The translations under genes were made by a program, and so were the position numbers. From Cloacimonetes bacterium UBA5456 (GTDB lineage: Bacteria > Cloacimonadota > Cloacimonadia > Cloacimonadales > Cloacimonadaceae), in assembly GCA_002427325.1 (NCBI GenBank), contig DIQS01000053.1, forward strand, positions 8,428-18,363: DNA of 9,936 nt, given 5' to 3'. The notes below the pieces were generated by a model. That model ran no database searches, was not told the DNA's origin, and saw only the letters and a list, made by a program, of their open reading frames with translations. This document shows, piece after piece, positions 1 through 7,717 of this stretch; position 1 is the stretch's first letter, and each line of letters begins with the position of its first letter.

Positions 1-990
1 GCATATATGGAGATCATCTTCTTTGGCTCTATCTTTCAGGTGACGAGCACGGGTATGAATCACCTCATGAGGGCAAATGGGAAGCCCAAACTCGCGATGG
101 TAACGATGTTTGTGGGCGCCGGAACGAATATCATCCTCGACCCCATCTTCATCTTTGGATTTAAGATGGGCATGGCAGGCGCTGCGTTGGCTACCATCAT
201 CTCGCAGGCAATCTCCATGACCTGGATTGTTGCTAATTTCCTGATTAAGAGCAATCCTCATCGTATCAAACTCAAGTATATGATCCCGCGCTCGGCAATC
301 GTCAGCAAAATCGCCGCTCTGGGGCTGCCCAGCTTCTCTTTGCAAACAGCTAATAGCCTCCTCAATGTTATACTCAATAAGAGTTTACTCGTATATGGCG
401 GAGATGTTGGAGTAGCAGTTATGGGTGTAGTCAACAGCGTGCAGACTTTACTGCTCATGCCGCTTACGGGACTCAATCAAGGTGTGCAACCTATTGTCAG
501 TTTTAACTTCGGAGCAAAGAAGTATGATAGAATCATCTCTGCAGAGCGACAGGCGATAATAGTCGCCACCATCATCGTCACCACGGGATGGATGCTCACG
601 AGGCTCTTCCCTGCCCAGATTGTGGCGATGTTCAATCGTGAGCCGGAAGTGCTCGCACTCGGCAAATATGCAATTAAAACATGGTTCTGGTCGCTGCCTG
701 TGGTGGGATTGCAGATCTTGGGAGCAAACTTCTTCCAAGCGACGGGAAGACCGCTGAAAGCAATGACACTCACGCTCACTCGACAGGTGCTCTTGCTTAT
801 CCCGGCAATCATTGTCTTTTCAAAGTTTTGGGGATTGCACGGATTGCTCTATGCTGCACCTTTTGCCGATGGATTATCTGCTTTGATCACGGGAACCGCT
901 TTCTTCTTCGGCATCCAAGCCATGATCAGAGGAGATCAGATCAAAAGCTCTTATACGGGAAACGCAAAGCAATATAGCACCTTAAAATAA
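1..990 (+). CDS. MATE family efflux transporter, 5'-truncated by window edge
   Basis: This is the C-terminal part of an inner-membrane MATE-family antiporter, which exports drugs or other organic cations in exchange for Na+ or H+. The frame is open from base 1 (Ala-Tyr before the first visible Met), so the gene starts outside the window. About 329 codons remain of the usual roughly 450, so most of the first half-bundle is missing. Visible hallmarks are the NHLMRANGKPKLA stretch followed by GAGTNIILDPIFIF and GMAGAALATIISQ, typical of the MepA/DinF-like branch. The second half repeats this pattern with QGVQPIVSFNFGAKKYDR and a later FFQATGRPLKA stretch. Roughly eight hydrophobic segments are visible and the protein ends in a short polar tail. 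No clear intrinsic terminator follows. The substrate cannot be told from sequence. The family call is firm; the MepA-like subgroup is a judgement from motif style. Confidence 0.9.
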   Translation, partial: AYMEIIFFGSIFQVTSTGMNHLMRANGKPKLAMVTMFVGAGTNIILDPIFIFGFKMGMAGAALATIISQAISMTWIVANFLIKSNPHRIKLKYMIPRSAIVSKIAALGLPSFSLQTANSLLNVILNKSLLVYGGDVGVAVMGVVNSVQTLLLMPLTGLNQGVQPIVSFNFGAKKYDRIISAERQAIIVATIIVTTGWMLTRLFPAQIVAMFNREPEVLALGKYAIKTWFWSLPVVGLQILGANFFQATGRPLKAMTLTLTRQVLLLIPAIIVFSKFWGLHGLLYAAPFADGLSALITGTAFFFGIQAMIRGDQIKSSYTGNAKQYSTLK

Positions 991-1098
991 GGCTCTTGTT
1001 TAATAGAAATGACCCGCATTGAGAATCAGTAGTAATCAGAAGAGTGGATAAGTGTGCACAAAACGCGCCGATAGAGCCACAAATGTCCGTAATAATGC

Positions 1099-1127
1099 TT
1101 GACAAATGATCAGACATTAGCCAAATT
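1099..1127 (+). promoter_or_regulatory. Possible sigma70-type promoter of the outer-membrane protein gene
   Basis: A perfect TTGACA (1099-1104) is followed after 17 bp by CAAATT (1122-1127), only a 3 of 6 match to the -10 consensus. Transcription would start near 1134, leaving a short leader with the ribosome binding site at 1143. The -35 box and position are good and the -10 is weak, so this is tentative. Confidence 0.35.
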
Positions 1128-1142
1128 GTCTTTGCCTTATAT

Positions 1143-1148
1143 GGAGGT
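1143..1148 (+). promoter_or_regulatory. Ribosome binding site that fixes the start at 1153
   Basis: GGAGGT lies 4 nt before the ATG at 1153 (AATA spacer). The open frame also reaches back to a TTG at 1099. However, that TTG is part of a likely -35 box, has no ribosome binding site, and would put 18 polar residues in front of an otherwise perfect signal peptide. The start at 1153 is therefore preferred. Confidence 0.8.
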
Positions 1149-1152
1149 AATA

Positions 1153-2760
1153 ATGAAGAGATTACTGTTATTGACTTTGCTTGTTTGTCCCTTGCTGATC
1201 TTCGCTCAGATGTCGATGTTGATCCCGACCATCCCAGGTGATCTTAGCGAAGACGAGTTCTTTGAAGACACAGACAGCATGGAGTGGGGATTTAGCGGCA
1301 ATGTCGGCACAATCACCCGCAATGGTATAACTTATTCCCAGCTTCGTTTAAAGCCTGAGATCAATATCGGCAAGTTTGGTTTTGGCTTGGACTTAGACTT
1401 TCTTCTTGCCCCCAATGGTTCCCTTCGCAAAGAGGATTGGGAGCATTGGCAAGACTATATTGACAAGATCGCTTTCATCCGCTATGCAAATCGTCAGGAC
1501 CCCATATATTTCAAGGCCGGTTGCTTTTCCAGCTACTCACTGGGCAATGGTTTGATCTTTGATAACTATACAAATATGACCCGCTATCCCGAGGTGAAAA
1601 ACGTTGGTGCTCAGGTGGGATTCAATATCCCCGTACTCGATATCGGCGGTGAACTCTTCACTCACAACATCTATAAAAATGAGATACTTGCAGCTTCTGC
1701 CCACATCAAGCCATTCAGCATGATGAGCACTCCCTATCTCAGCGACATCGAGATTGGGCTAAACTTCGGCGTTGACCGCAATCAATTTGCAAAGTTTCTT
1801 GATTCAGATGGCGACAAAATCCCTGATGTTTATGACAAATTCCCCCATGACAAAAGATATTGGCTTGATTCCGATAACGACGGCATCCCGGATAATATCG
1901 ATGTTGATATAAACGGCACCGGCCTCATTGATCATCCCAGCATAAACCCCTATGTTGCCGAGACATATCCGGAGATCACCGCTGGAGCGGACTCCACCGC
2001 TTTCAACTGGCAAATCGTCCAAGATCAAGCTGCCAAGATAGAAAAGGCGAAGCCCTTGTATATCGGCAGCACTTACTACAGGCTACCCCTTGTCGATACC
2101 GACCAATTGATCTTGCAACATTACGGTGAATTTGCCATAATCAAAAACCATGGCAAAGGCATGATCTTCCCCGGCTTTGGGGCAAAGTTCCTCATCTTTG
2201 ATGCCAAGCTTGAGATGAGAGCATTTTCAGACGGCTTTGTGCCCGGCTTTTTTGACAGACTTTATGACGAGCAGCGTTCACAACTCTACACCACCATAAG
2301 CAGAAGCGATAATCCTGATATAGACTACAAAAACTATGGTTTGACTCCCAAAGAAAACCTATTCAACGACGCTCATTCCTCTGTGGGATGGTATGGTTTC
2401 ATTCGCGCAAACATCGCTGATTTCGCCTATTTAAAGGCTGGATATCAAGACATGTATTCCAGCAAGAAAACCATTGGCCAGTCGCTGTGGTCGAGCTTCA
2501 CGATCACCCCTTCTTTCATCCCAAATCTTGAGGAAGCAGGAATCTATTACAGCCAAGTTCACACAAAATACATCAATTTCAAACACCCTCGCAATGAAGC
2601 CGCCTCTCTGTTAGGACGCATTGCTTATGACATATCGGACTCAGTTAGCTTAGTGCTCGTCTATAGAGAGACCTATCAAGACACCAACAAAGATGGCAGG
2701 ATCAAAGGTAAAAGCGAGGTAATATCCACCTTCAACGTAGGCGTGCAATTCAAGCTTTAA
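1153..2760 (+). CDS. Secreted outer-membrane beta-barrel-like protein with thrombospondin type-3 calcium loops
   Basis: A 535-residue exported protein. The N terminus MKRLLLLTLLVCPLLIFAQ is a clear signal peptide, with cleavage likely near residue 19. Most of the mature chain alternates hydrophobic and polar residues with many Tyr, Phe and Gly, and ends in FNVGVQFKL, as expected of a terminal outer-membrane beta-strand. Between strand-rich parts lie two thrombospondin type-3-like loops: D217-S-D-G-D-K-I-P-D225 and D239-S-D-N-D-G-I-P-D247, with further Asp at 250 and 252. Such DxDxDGxxD loops bind Ca2+ in known proteins. A third Asp-rich loop, D510-T-N-K-D514-G, lies just before the last strand. 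No OmpA-type peptidoglycan-binding domain is visible. The gene appears to be transcribed alone, between a possible promoter at 1099 and the stem-loop at 2793. Its function is unknown; a pore, adhesin or surface scaffold are all possible. Location is inferred from composition, and the calcium loops are seen directly. Confidence 0.75.
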   Translation: MKRLLLLTLLVCPLLIFAQMSMLIPTIPGDLSEDEFFEDTDSMEWGFSGNVGTITRNGITYSQLRLKPEINIGKFGFGLDLDFLLAPNGSLRKEDWEHWQDYIDKIAFIRYANRQDPIYFKAGCFSSYSLGNGLIFDNYTNMTRYPEVKNVGAQVGFNIPVLDIGGELFTHNIYKNEILAASAHIKPFSMMSTPYLSDIEIGLNFGVDRNQFAKFLDSDGDKIPDVYDKFPHDKRYWLDSDNDGIPDNIDVDINGTGLIDHPSINPYVAETYPEITAGADSTAFNWQIVQDQAAKIEKAKPLYIGSTYYRLPLVDTDQLILQHYGEFAIIKNHGKGMIFPGFGAKFLIFDAKLEMRAFSDGFVPGFFDRLYDEQRSQLYTTISRSDNPDIDYKNYGLTPKENLFNDAHSSVGWYGFIRANIADFAYLKAGYQDMYSSKKTIGQSLWSSFTITPSFIPNLEEAGIYYSQVHTKYINFKHPRNEAASLLGRIAYDISDSVSLVLVYRETYQDTNKDGRIKGKSEVISTFNVGVQFKL

Positions 2761-2792
2761 TCAATCTTATATATTTAGACCCAATAAATAAA

Positions 2793-2826
2793 TCCCCCCT
2801 CAGCCGAAACCGAGGGGGGATTTTTA
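2793..2826. terminator. Bidirectional intrinsic terminator between convergent genes
   Basis: A perfect 9-bp GC-rich stem (2793-2801 pairing with 2812-2820; TCCCCCCTC / GAGGGGGGA) has a 10-nt loop. On the + strand it is followed by TTTTT, 32 bp after the stop of the outer-membrane protein gene. On the - strand the stem is followed by TTTATTTATT, 26 bp after the stop of the NFU gene. It should serve both the rightward gene and the leftward six-gene operon. Confidence 0.9.
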
Positions 2827-2846
2827 TGTTTAGCTAAGGAGTGTGC

Positions 2847-3074
2847 TTATACCGAGATAACTTCCACAACTTCAGGAATCTCTTCCTTCACGATTCTTTC
2901 GATCCCGGCTTTCAGGGTGAGAGTAGCCATGGGGCAGCCAACGCAGGCGCCTTGGAGGCGAACTTCCACCACATTATCTTCGCGGATGTTGACAAGTTCA
3001 ACATCGCCACCATCTGCTTGGATTGCAGGGCGAACCTTATCCAGCACAGATTCGAGTTTTTCTCTGTCTATCAT
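2847..3074 (-). CDS. NFU-type (NifU C-terminal domain) Fe-S cluster scaffold protein
   Basis: A 75-residue protein consisting of a single NifU C-terminal (NFU) domain. The hallmarks are VRPAIQADGGDVELV at residues 14-28 and the conserved CxxC, C44-V-G-C47, in the QGACVGCPMA stretch, followed by a helix (TLTLKAGIERIVKEEIP). In known NFU proteins the two Cys of a dimer hold a 4Fe-4S cluster that is passed to target apoproteins in the cytoplasm. The length is normal for stand-alone NFU proteins and no other domain is fused. AGGAAAGGAAAG precedes the ATG. The gene begins 13 nt after the DUF3332-like gene and is the last gene before the terminator, so it is probably carried on the efflux operon message. 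It may also have its own promoter, but none is seen. The family call is firm; why it sits here is unknown. Confidence 0.93.
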   Translation of the reverse strand: MIDREKLESVLDKVRPAIQADGGDVELVNIREDNVVEVRLQGACVGCPMATLTLKAGIERIVKEEIPEVVEVISV

Positions 3075-3087
3075 TGTCTTTCCTTTC

Positions 3088-3597
3088 CTATTGGATATTT
3101 GCGGAGCTCACGACTTTTCCACTCTGGGTGAAGAATTCTGCGCTGCCATCTTTGAGAGTAGCGATCTTAACTGCGCCTTCTTCATTTTCCATATACCATG
3201 ATTTTTCAAATGGCTTATAGCGAAGTGCAATTTCTTCACCAGGCTTGGTCATATCTTCGAGCATCACTTCGTTTTGACGGATAATGATCTTAAGATCTTT
3301 TCCATCGTGGGTTGCATATTTGATGACTTCTTCGTTTTCACCCATAGCCATGGGGTTGTTTCCTGTCCAAAACTCAATGGTATTGAACAAAACTACGTCT
3401 GCAAAGCTGGCGATACCATAAACAGGAATCCAGCTCAGAACATAAAACATGATCTGGTTCATCCATTTGTCTCCAAAATTCTCGTTGAAGGTATAAACCT
3501 TTCTTGTAGCTGCAAAGTTTCCAAAGCAACCGGCGACGCCTACTGTCAGCATGACAAATAGCATCATGACGCTTACGAATCTGACTGTCCTTTTCAT
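3088..3597 (-). CDS. DUF3332-like lipoprotein coupled to the RND pump gene
   Basis: A 169-residue predicted lipoprotein. A charged start (MKRTVR) and hydrophobic stretch lead to a lipobox, V-A-G-C24, for signal peptidase II. A second hydrophobic segment at about residues 46-72 (MFYVLSWIPVYGIASFADVVLF) runs into the conserved-looking NTIEFWTGNNP (72-82). This pattern resembles the DUF3332 family of small lipoproteins known from Bacteroidota and Vibrio, whose function is unknown. The C-terminal half (about 88-165) is hydrophilic and beta-rich with repeated turn-like motifs (HDGK, ENEEGAVKIATLKDGS). Its ATG overlaps the TGA of the RND gene as ATGA, and a ribosome binding site lies inside the RND gene, so translation is coupled to the pump. 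Family recognition is from memory of the pattern and is good but not certain. No biochemical role can be stated; an accessory role for the pump is an inference from position. Confidence 0.8.
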   Translation of the reverse strand: MKRTVRFVSVMMLFVMLTVGVAGCFGNFAATRKVYTFNENFGDKWMNQIMFYVLSWIPVYGIASFADVVLFNTIEFWTGNNPMAMGENEEVIKYATHDGKDLKIIIRQNEVMLEDMTKPGEEIALRYKPFEKSWYMENEEGAVKIATLKDGSAEFFTQSGKVVSSANIQ

Positions 3598-6500
3598 TGT
3601 GTAATCTCCTTGTTTTTCTTATCACTACGCGTGCTGAGGAAATAGAACGCTGGGATCACGATTAGGGTAAGCAGGGTAGATACCACTATTCCACCGATGG
3701 AGACTATTCCCATGGACATCCTCATCTCTCGTCCGGCAGAGCCGATTCCCAAAGCCATGGGAAGCATTCCTATGACGATGGCCAAGGTGCTCATCACTAT
3801 CGGTTTTAGCTTCATCATTCCCGCTTCCAGTAGCGCGTCATGTGAGTTCATTCCTTCTTTACGCTTCATGTTCACATAGTCTAATATTAATATAGCGTTA
3901 TTTACCACTATGCCAACAAGCATTATTATCGCAAGCATAGAAAGAATGTTTATTCCCACGCCGGAGAAGAACAAAGCAAGCACCACGCCTATGAGCGCCA
4001 GCGGCACGGTTGACAAGATAATGAGCGGCTGGGTAAAGCTTTCTAGGATAGCCGCAAGGAGCATATATGTTAGGAGAACAGCTATTAGGAAAGTTCTGAT
4101 CATATCACCAATAGTTTCATTTAATATCGTTGCCTGCTGTCCCATACGGATTCTATAGCCGCTGGGCAGCTTAAACCCACTGAGTCTTCGCGAGATTTCT
4201 GAATTTATACTACCGGTGGTATATCCTTTCGCGGCGTTTCCGCTGATCTCAATAGATTTGTATCTATCTATGTGAATCAGCCTATGCACTCCGGGCGCAA
4301 AATCTGTATCCACAAGCTGTGAAAGCAGATAGTTTTGCCCATTCACGATAACGTTCAAGTTCAATATCTTATCGGGATGATTGACGTCCTCTTCCGGGAG
4401 GGTGAGGCGAATGTCATATTGACTTCCTCCCTCGCGGTAATAGGTGGCTACTATGCCTTCAATGCTACTACGCAAGCCCACAGCGAGCTCATAAACCGTT
4501 GCACCTATCTCTGCTAATTTTTCGCGTTTGGGATACAGTGTGAGCTCAGTAGTGCCTGGCCTAGAGCTGGTATCCAAGTTCAAAAGGCCGGGAATATCTC
4601 GAATCCTATCCATAATGTCAAACTTCAGTTCCTCGAGAACCTCTTGATCTTGGCCTTGCAAGTAGAAGTTCACTCCGGAGCCACCCATTGCCATATCTTG
4701 TGTTCCGCTAACTTTGATTAGTGCATTTGGGATATCGGCAAGGTCCTGCGTGATCACGTTCACCATATCCAAGGTATTGCGTTGTCTGAGCTTGGCATCA
4801 ATGAGTTCGATGTCAGAACCGCCCATATTGGTGCCTTGGCTCATCATACCGCTGGAGCCTATACTACTCACCACATGCGCCACTTCAGGATATTTCACAA
4901 CCTTATCGTTAACAGCTTTTACTACCTTTGCAGTTTCTTCGAGATTAGTTCCTTCGGGAAGCTCGATTGTGACATTTACAGAGCCTTGGTCCATTGCGGG
5001 CATCAGCTCAAAACCTAAGCCCGGGACGAGGAAGAAGCTACCCACGAGCATGAGAACGGAAAGCAGGAGGACGCCGAAGCTGGTGGCTTTACTACGCAAG
5101 ACAAAGCTCATCATACGCTGATAACCACGCCCAAAGCTTTCAAACCATTTATCGAACCTCTGGCCAAATTTACCAACCTTCGTTTCTTCCGGAAGGATGA
5201 GCGATGCAAGCATGGGGACGATAGTGAAAGATGAGATCAATGAGAAAATCGTAGCAAATGCTACCGTGAGAGCAAATTCCTTGAGAATACCGCCAACCAT
5301 TGACTGCATCTGTGCAACGGGCAAAAAGACTGCGATATTGGTAAGCGTTGATGCCAAAACGGCAACCGTGATTTCGGAGGTGCCCTCAAAGGCGGCTTTT
5401 TTACCTTTGCTACCCAAAGATTTGTGGCGGAAGATATTTTCGATTACTACCACAGAGTTTGTCACCAAAATTCCCACTGCAGTGGAAAACCCTGTAAGAG
5501 TGAGCATATTTAGCGTAAAGCCCAAAGATTTCACAAAGATAAAGGTAGAAATCATTGAGATAGGCATGGAAAGTGCCACAATGAATGTGCTCCTGATATC
5601 ATGTAAAAACAGGAACAGAATCAATCCCGTGAGCAAGATTCCTAGCCAGATCGTGGTCATGGTGTCATTCACGGTGGCCTTGGTGAAATCACTATCATCA
5701 CGAATCACGTTTAAGCTCGCTTCCGGCGGCAATTCACTACGCAATTCCGGGAGTATCTTATTTACATCTTCGGCAATGCTTACCACGTTTCCATCCGAGC
5801 TTTTTGTGATAGAAACACGAACAACATTATCGCTTTCAATTTCTTCTATTGCATTAAAATACGTACTGCGTTGGTTGATCTTTTCATGAGTATCCAAAAC
5901 TGTAGCCAAACTACCCAATTTCTTAGGTCCGGCTTGGGTTGGGATGTCCATGTTTTCAATTTCTTCTACACTAGAAAATTCACCTTTGAGGCGAACTGAA
6001 TATTGCTGTGTTCCCGCCTCAAAGCTACCCGCCGGCATATCCAAGTTTTGCGCGGCGATCATTTGATTGAGCATTGCGGGTGAAACTGTGTTTTGATAAA
6101 CCACACGGTTTGGTAATTCTATTCCGATCTCGCGCTTTGCTCCGCCTCGTATCGAAACTTGGGCTACACCCTCGATCTGCGAGAGCCTTTCCTTGATCTG
6201 TCCATCGGCGAGCTCATAGAGATCGCGGCTGTCCATATTACCAGAAAGAACCAAGTCCATGAAAGGCATTGCGCTAAAATCAAACTTTTGAACGGATGGT
6301 CTCTCTACCCCATCGGGCAGTTCTCTTAAAATGCCGTCAACTTTGTCTTTGACTTCCGCATTAGCGATATTAACGTCCTTTTTCTGTTCAAAAGCAACCA
6401 TCACGATGGACACGTTTTCCACCGAATAGCTTTGTATATAGTCAATTTGCGGAACGGTTGCCGCCGCCTCTTCTATCTTGTCTGTCACTTGCGATTCCAC

Positions 6501-6674
6501 CTCACGTGGTCCCGCACCGGGATAAACCGTCACCACCGAAACGAAGGGTAATTCTACGTCTGGCATGAGGTTTAGGGGCAAGTCAAAATAGGCTAGTGCG
6601 CCAAACACCACAAAGACCAAAACTGCCATCGTCACCAAGACGGGGCGGTCAATGGAGAGTTTTGCTAAAAACAT
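3594..6674 (-). CDS. RND (HAE-1/AcrB-like) efflux pump, inner-membrane subunit
   Basis: A full-length 1026-residue RND permease, slightly shorter than AcrB (1049). The architecture is normal. TM1 is near 11-30, a large periplasmic porter loop runs to about 338, TM2 lies at 340-358, TM3 at 364-383 and TM4 at 391-411, followed by TM5-7. A second periplasmic loop runs from about 560 to 860, followed by TM8-12. Family motifs include LMPDVELPFVSVVTVYPGA near the start, LFLHDIRSTFIVALSMPIS, and the closing VVSTLLTLIVIPAFYFL. The proton-relay residues known from AcrB are changed: Asp407-Asp408 align with T405-N406, Lys940 with N925, Arg971 with K955 and Thr978 with S962. The gene starts 2 nt after the adaptor gene, with GAGGAT as ribosome binding site. 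With the adaptor and TolC-like channel it should form a tripartite exporter of drugs, bile-type detergents, lipids or dyes; the substrate cannot be read from sequence. The family is certain, the coupling ion is open. Confidence 0.95.
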   Translation of the reverse strand: MFLAKLSIDRPVLVTMAVLVFVVFGALAYFDLPLNLMPDVELPFVSVVTVYPGAGPREVESQVTDKIEEAAATVPQIDYIQSYSVENVSIVMVAFEQKKDVNIANAEVKDKVDGILRELPDGVERPSVQKFDFSAMPFMDLVLSGNMDSRDLYELADGQIKERLSQIEGVAQVSIRGGAKREIGIELPNRVVYQNTVSPAMLNQMIAAQNLDMPAGSFEAGTQQYSVRLKGEFSSVEEIENMDIPTQAGPKKLGSLATVLDTHEKINQRSTYFNAIEEIESDNVVRVSITKSSDGNVVSIAEDVNKILPELRSELPPEASLNVIRDDSDFTKATVNDTMTTIWLGILLTGLILFLFLHDIRSTFIVALSMPISMISTFIFVKSLGFTLNMLTLTGFSTAVGILVTNSVVVIENIFRHKSLGSKGKKAAFEGTSEITVAVLASTLTNIAVFLPVAQMQSMVGGILKEFALTVAFATIFSLISSFTIVPMLASLILPEETKVGKFGQRFDKWFESFGRGYQRMMSFVLRSKATSFGVLLLSVLMLVGSFFLVPGLGFELMPAMDQGSVNVTIELPEGTNLEETAKVVKAVNDKVVKYPEVAHVVSSIGSSGMMSQGTNMGGSDIELIDAKLRQRNTLDMVNVITQDLADIPNALIKVSGTQDMAMGGSGVNFYLQGQDQEVLEELKFDIMDRIRDIPGLLNLDTSSRPGTTELTLYPKREKLAEIGATVYELAVGLRSSIEGIVATYYREGGSQYDIRLTLPEEDVNHPDKILNLNVIVNGQNYLLSQLVDTDFAPGVHRLIHIDRYKSIEISGNAAKGYTTGSINSEISRRLSGFKLPSGYRIRMGQQATILNETIGDMIRTFLIAVLLTYMLLAAILESFTQPLIILSTVPLALIGVVLALFFSGVGINILSMLAIIMLVGIVVNNAILILDYVNMKRKEGMNSHDALLEAGMMKLKPIVMSTLAIVIGMLPMALGIGSAGREMRMSMGIVSIGGIVVSTLLTLIVIPAFYFLSTRSDKKNKEITQ
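3606..3611 (-). promoter_or_regulatory. Ribosome binding site inside the RND gene end
   Basis: Read on the - strand this is AAGGAG, 8 nt before the ATG at 3597 and within the last codons of the RND pump gene. With the ATGA stop-start overlap it supports efficient coupled translation of the lipoprotein. Confidence 0.75.
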
Positions 6675-6676
6675 CT

Positions 6677-7714
6677 TTATCTATCCTCAATAATTCTAAT
6701 TTTTGCACCTTCGGTGAGTGATCTCAGCCCTTCGGTGATTACCATATCGCCTTCTGTAAGTCCTTCGGTGATCTCATAGCAAAGCAGATCGCTGAGCCCT
6801 GTGCTCACCTTTACTTTCTTTGCTGCAGTACCATCAGCTATCCAAACATAATGTTCGCCATTTTGACGAATGATGTTTTGTCTGTCCAATACGAAGACAT
6901 CCTTTTTGCTTTCTACTAACATCCCCAGCTCTGCCGTCACTCCAAAATTTAGGTCTCTGCGAAATCCGGGGAAAGTAGCTTCCACGCGGAAAGCTTTACG
7001 CATGGGGTCCATAGCCATGGCGATGGCCGTTACTCTACCATTGATGGATACATCTCCCCAAGTAGCGCGCACCGTTGCACCTTTCTTAATTCTAGATATC
7101 TCACTTTCAGGAATCATGATAGTTGCTTTGTATCCATCTGTGGAACTGATGGTAAAGAGATCCTGGCCGGGATATGTGCGGTCTGAGGTATTCACCATGA
7201 TATTTGTCACCACACCGCTGATGGGAGCACGAACGAAGATCATTTGTTCACTAGAGGCAAGATTTGCTTTTGCCACCTTATATTGAGTATCCACATTGTC
7301 AAAATCCTGCTGCGAGATTGCCCCTTGATCTTTGAGGCGGCTCATTCTATCGTGAATAGCCTCTATGCTTTCAAAGGCCGTTTTTGCTTGTTGATATTGT
7401 GCAGAAGGGCTATTTTGGGGGAAGGTGATGATCACATCATCTTTATTCACTCTATCGCCTATCTTGACCTTGATCTCTGTGACCACATCGCTGAGCATGG
7501 CTTGGGCTGTGGTTTCTTCTATGCCGTTCATGGTGGCATTGTATCTGAGATACTGTTCAAAGTGCGTGGGCATCATTTCTTTGGCACGCACGGGAATTCC
7601 CAGCTCATCGTGAAGCTGATCAAGGCTCTTGGCTTCTTCTTGTTTTTTGCCACATGCGCTAAACATCATGAGGATGCCGAGCGCCAATATTAGATATATT
7701 CTTTTCTTTCTCAT
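6677..7714 (-). CDS. RND efflux periplasmic adaptor (membrane fusion protein), lipoprotein
   Basis: A 345-residue adaptor of the AcrA/HlyD family that joins the RND pump to the outer-membrane channel in the periplasm. The N terminus is a lipoprotein signal (MRKKRIYLILALG...) with lipobox F-S-A-C21, so it should be anchored by lipid to the inner membrane, as AcrA is. The first lipoyl half lies at about 66-100 (VVTEIKVKIGDRVNKDDVI). A coiled-coil hairpin of roughly 55 residues follows (about 101-156), shorter than in AcrA. The second lipoyl half is at about 158-190 (FVRAPISGVVTNIMV). The beta-barrel domain covers about 191-270 and the membrane-proximal domain runs to the end (GLTEGDMVITEGLRSLTEGAKI). 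It starts 3 nt after the TolC-like gene, with GGAG inside that gene's last codon as ribosome binding site, and ends 2 nt before the pump gene. Family and role are firm. Confidence 0.94.
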   Translation of the reverse strand: MRKKRIYLILALGILMMFSACGKKQEEAKSLDQLHDELGIPVRAKEMMPTHFEQYLRYNATMNGIEETTAQAMLSDVVTEIKVKIGDRVNKDDVIITFPQNSPSAQYQQAKTAFESIEAIHDRMSRLKDQGAISQQDFDNVDTQYKVAKANLASSEQMIFVRAPISGVVTNIMVNTSDRTYPGQDLFTISSTDGYKATIMIPESEISRIKKGATVRATWGDVSINGRVTAIAMAMDPMRKAFRVEATFPGFRRDLNFGVTAELGMLVESKKDVFVLDRQNIIRQNGEHYVWIADGTAAKKVKVSTGLSDLLCYEITEGLTEGDMVITEGLRSLTEGAKIRIIEDR

Positions 7715-7717
7715 TTC

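Noticed and set aside
991..1078. Inverted repeat GGCTCT / AGAGCC as a terminator of the MATE gene
   Set aside because: Only 6 bp with a 76-nt loop and no T run; probably chance.
1099..1152. In-frame TTG start giving 18 extra residues to the outer-membrane protein
   Set aside because: The TTG is part of a likely -35 box, lacks a ribosome binding site, and would bury the signal peptide; GGAGGT before the ATG at 1153 decides the start.
2841..3131. 96-codon + strand frame with AAGGA just before its GTG
   Set aside because: It is antisense to the NFU gene, the AAGGA has no proper spacing, it begins just after a strong terminator, and the product looks like no known protein.
5197..5889. 230-codon open frame on the + strand
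   Set aside because: It lies fully antisense to the RND pump gene; its Ile/Thr/Ser-rich product has no recognisable domain, as expected of a shadow frame.
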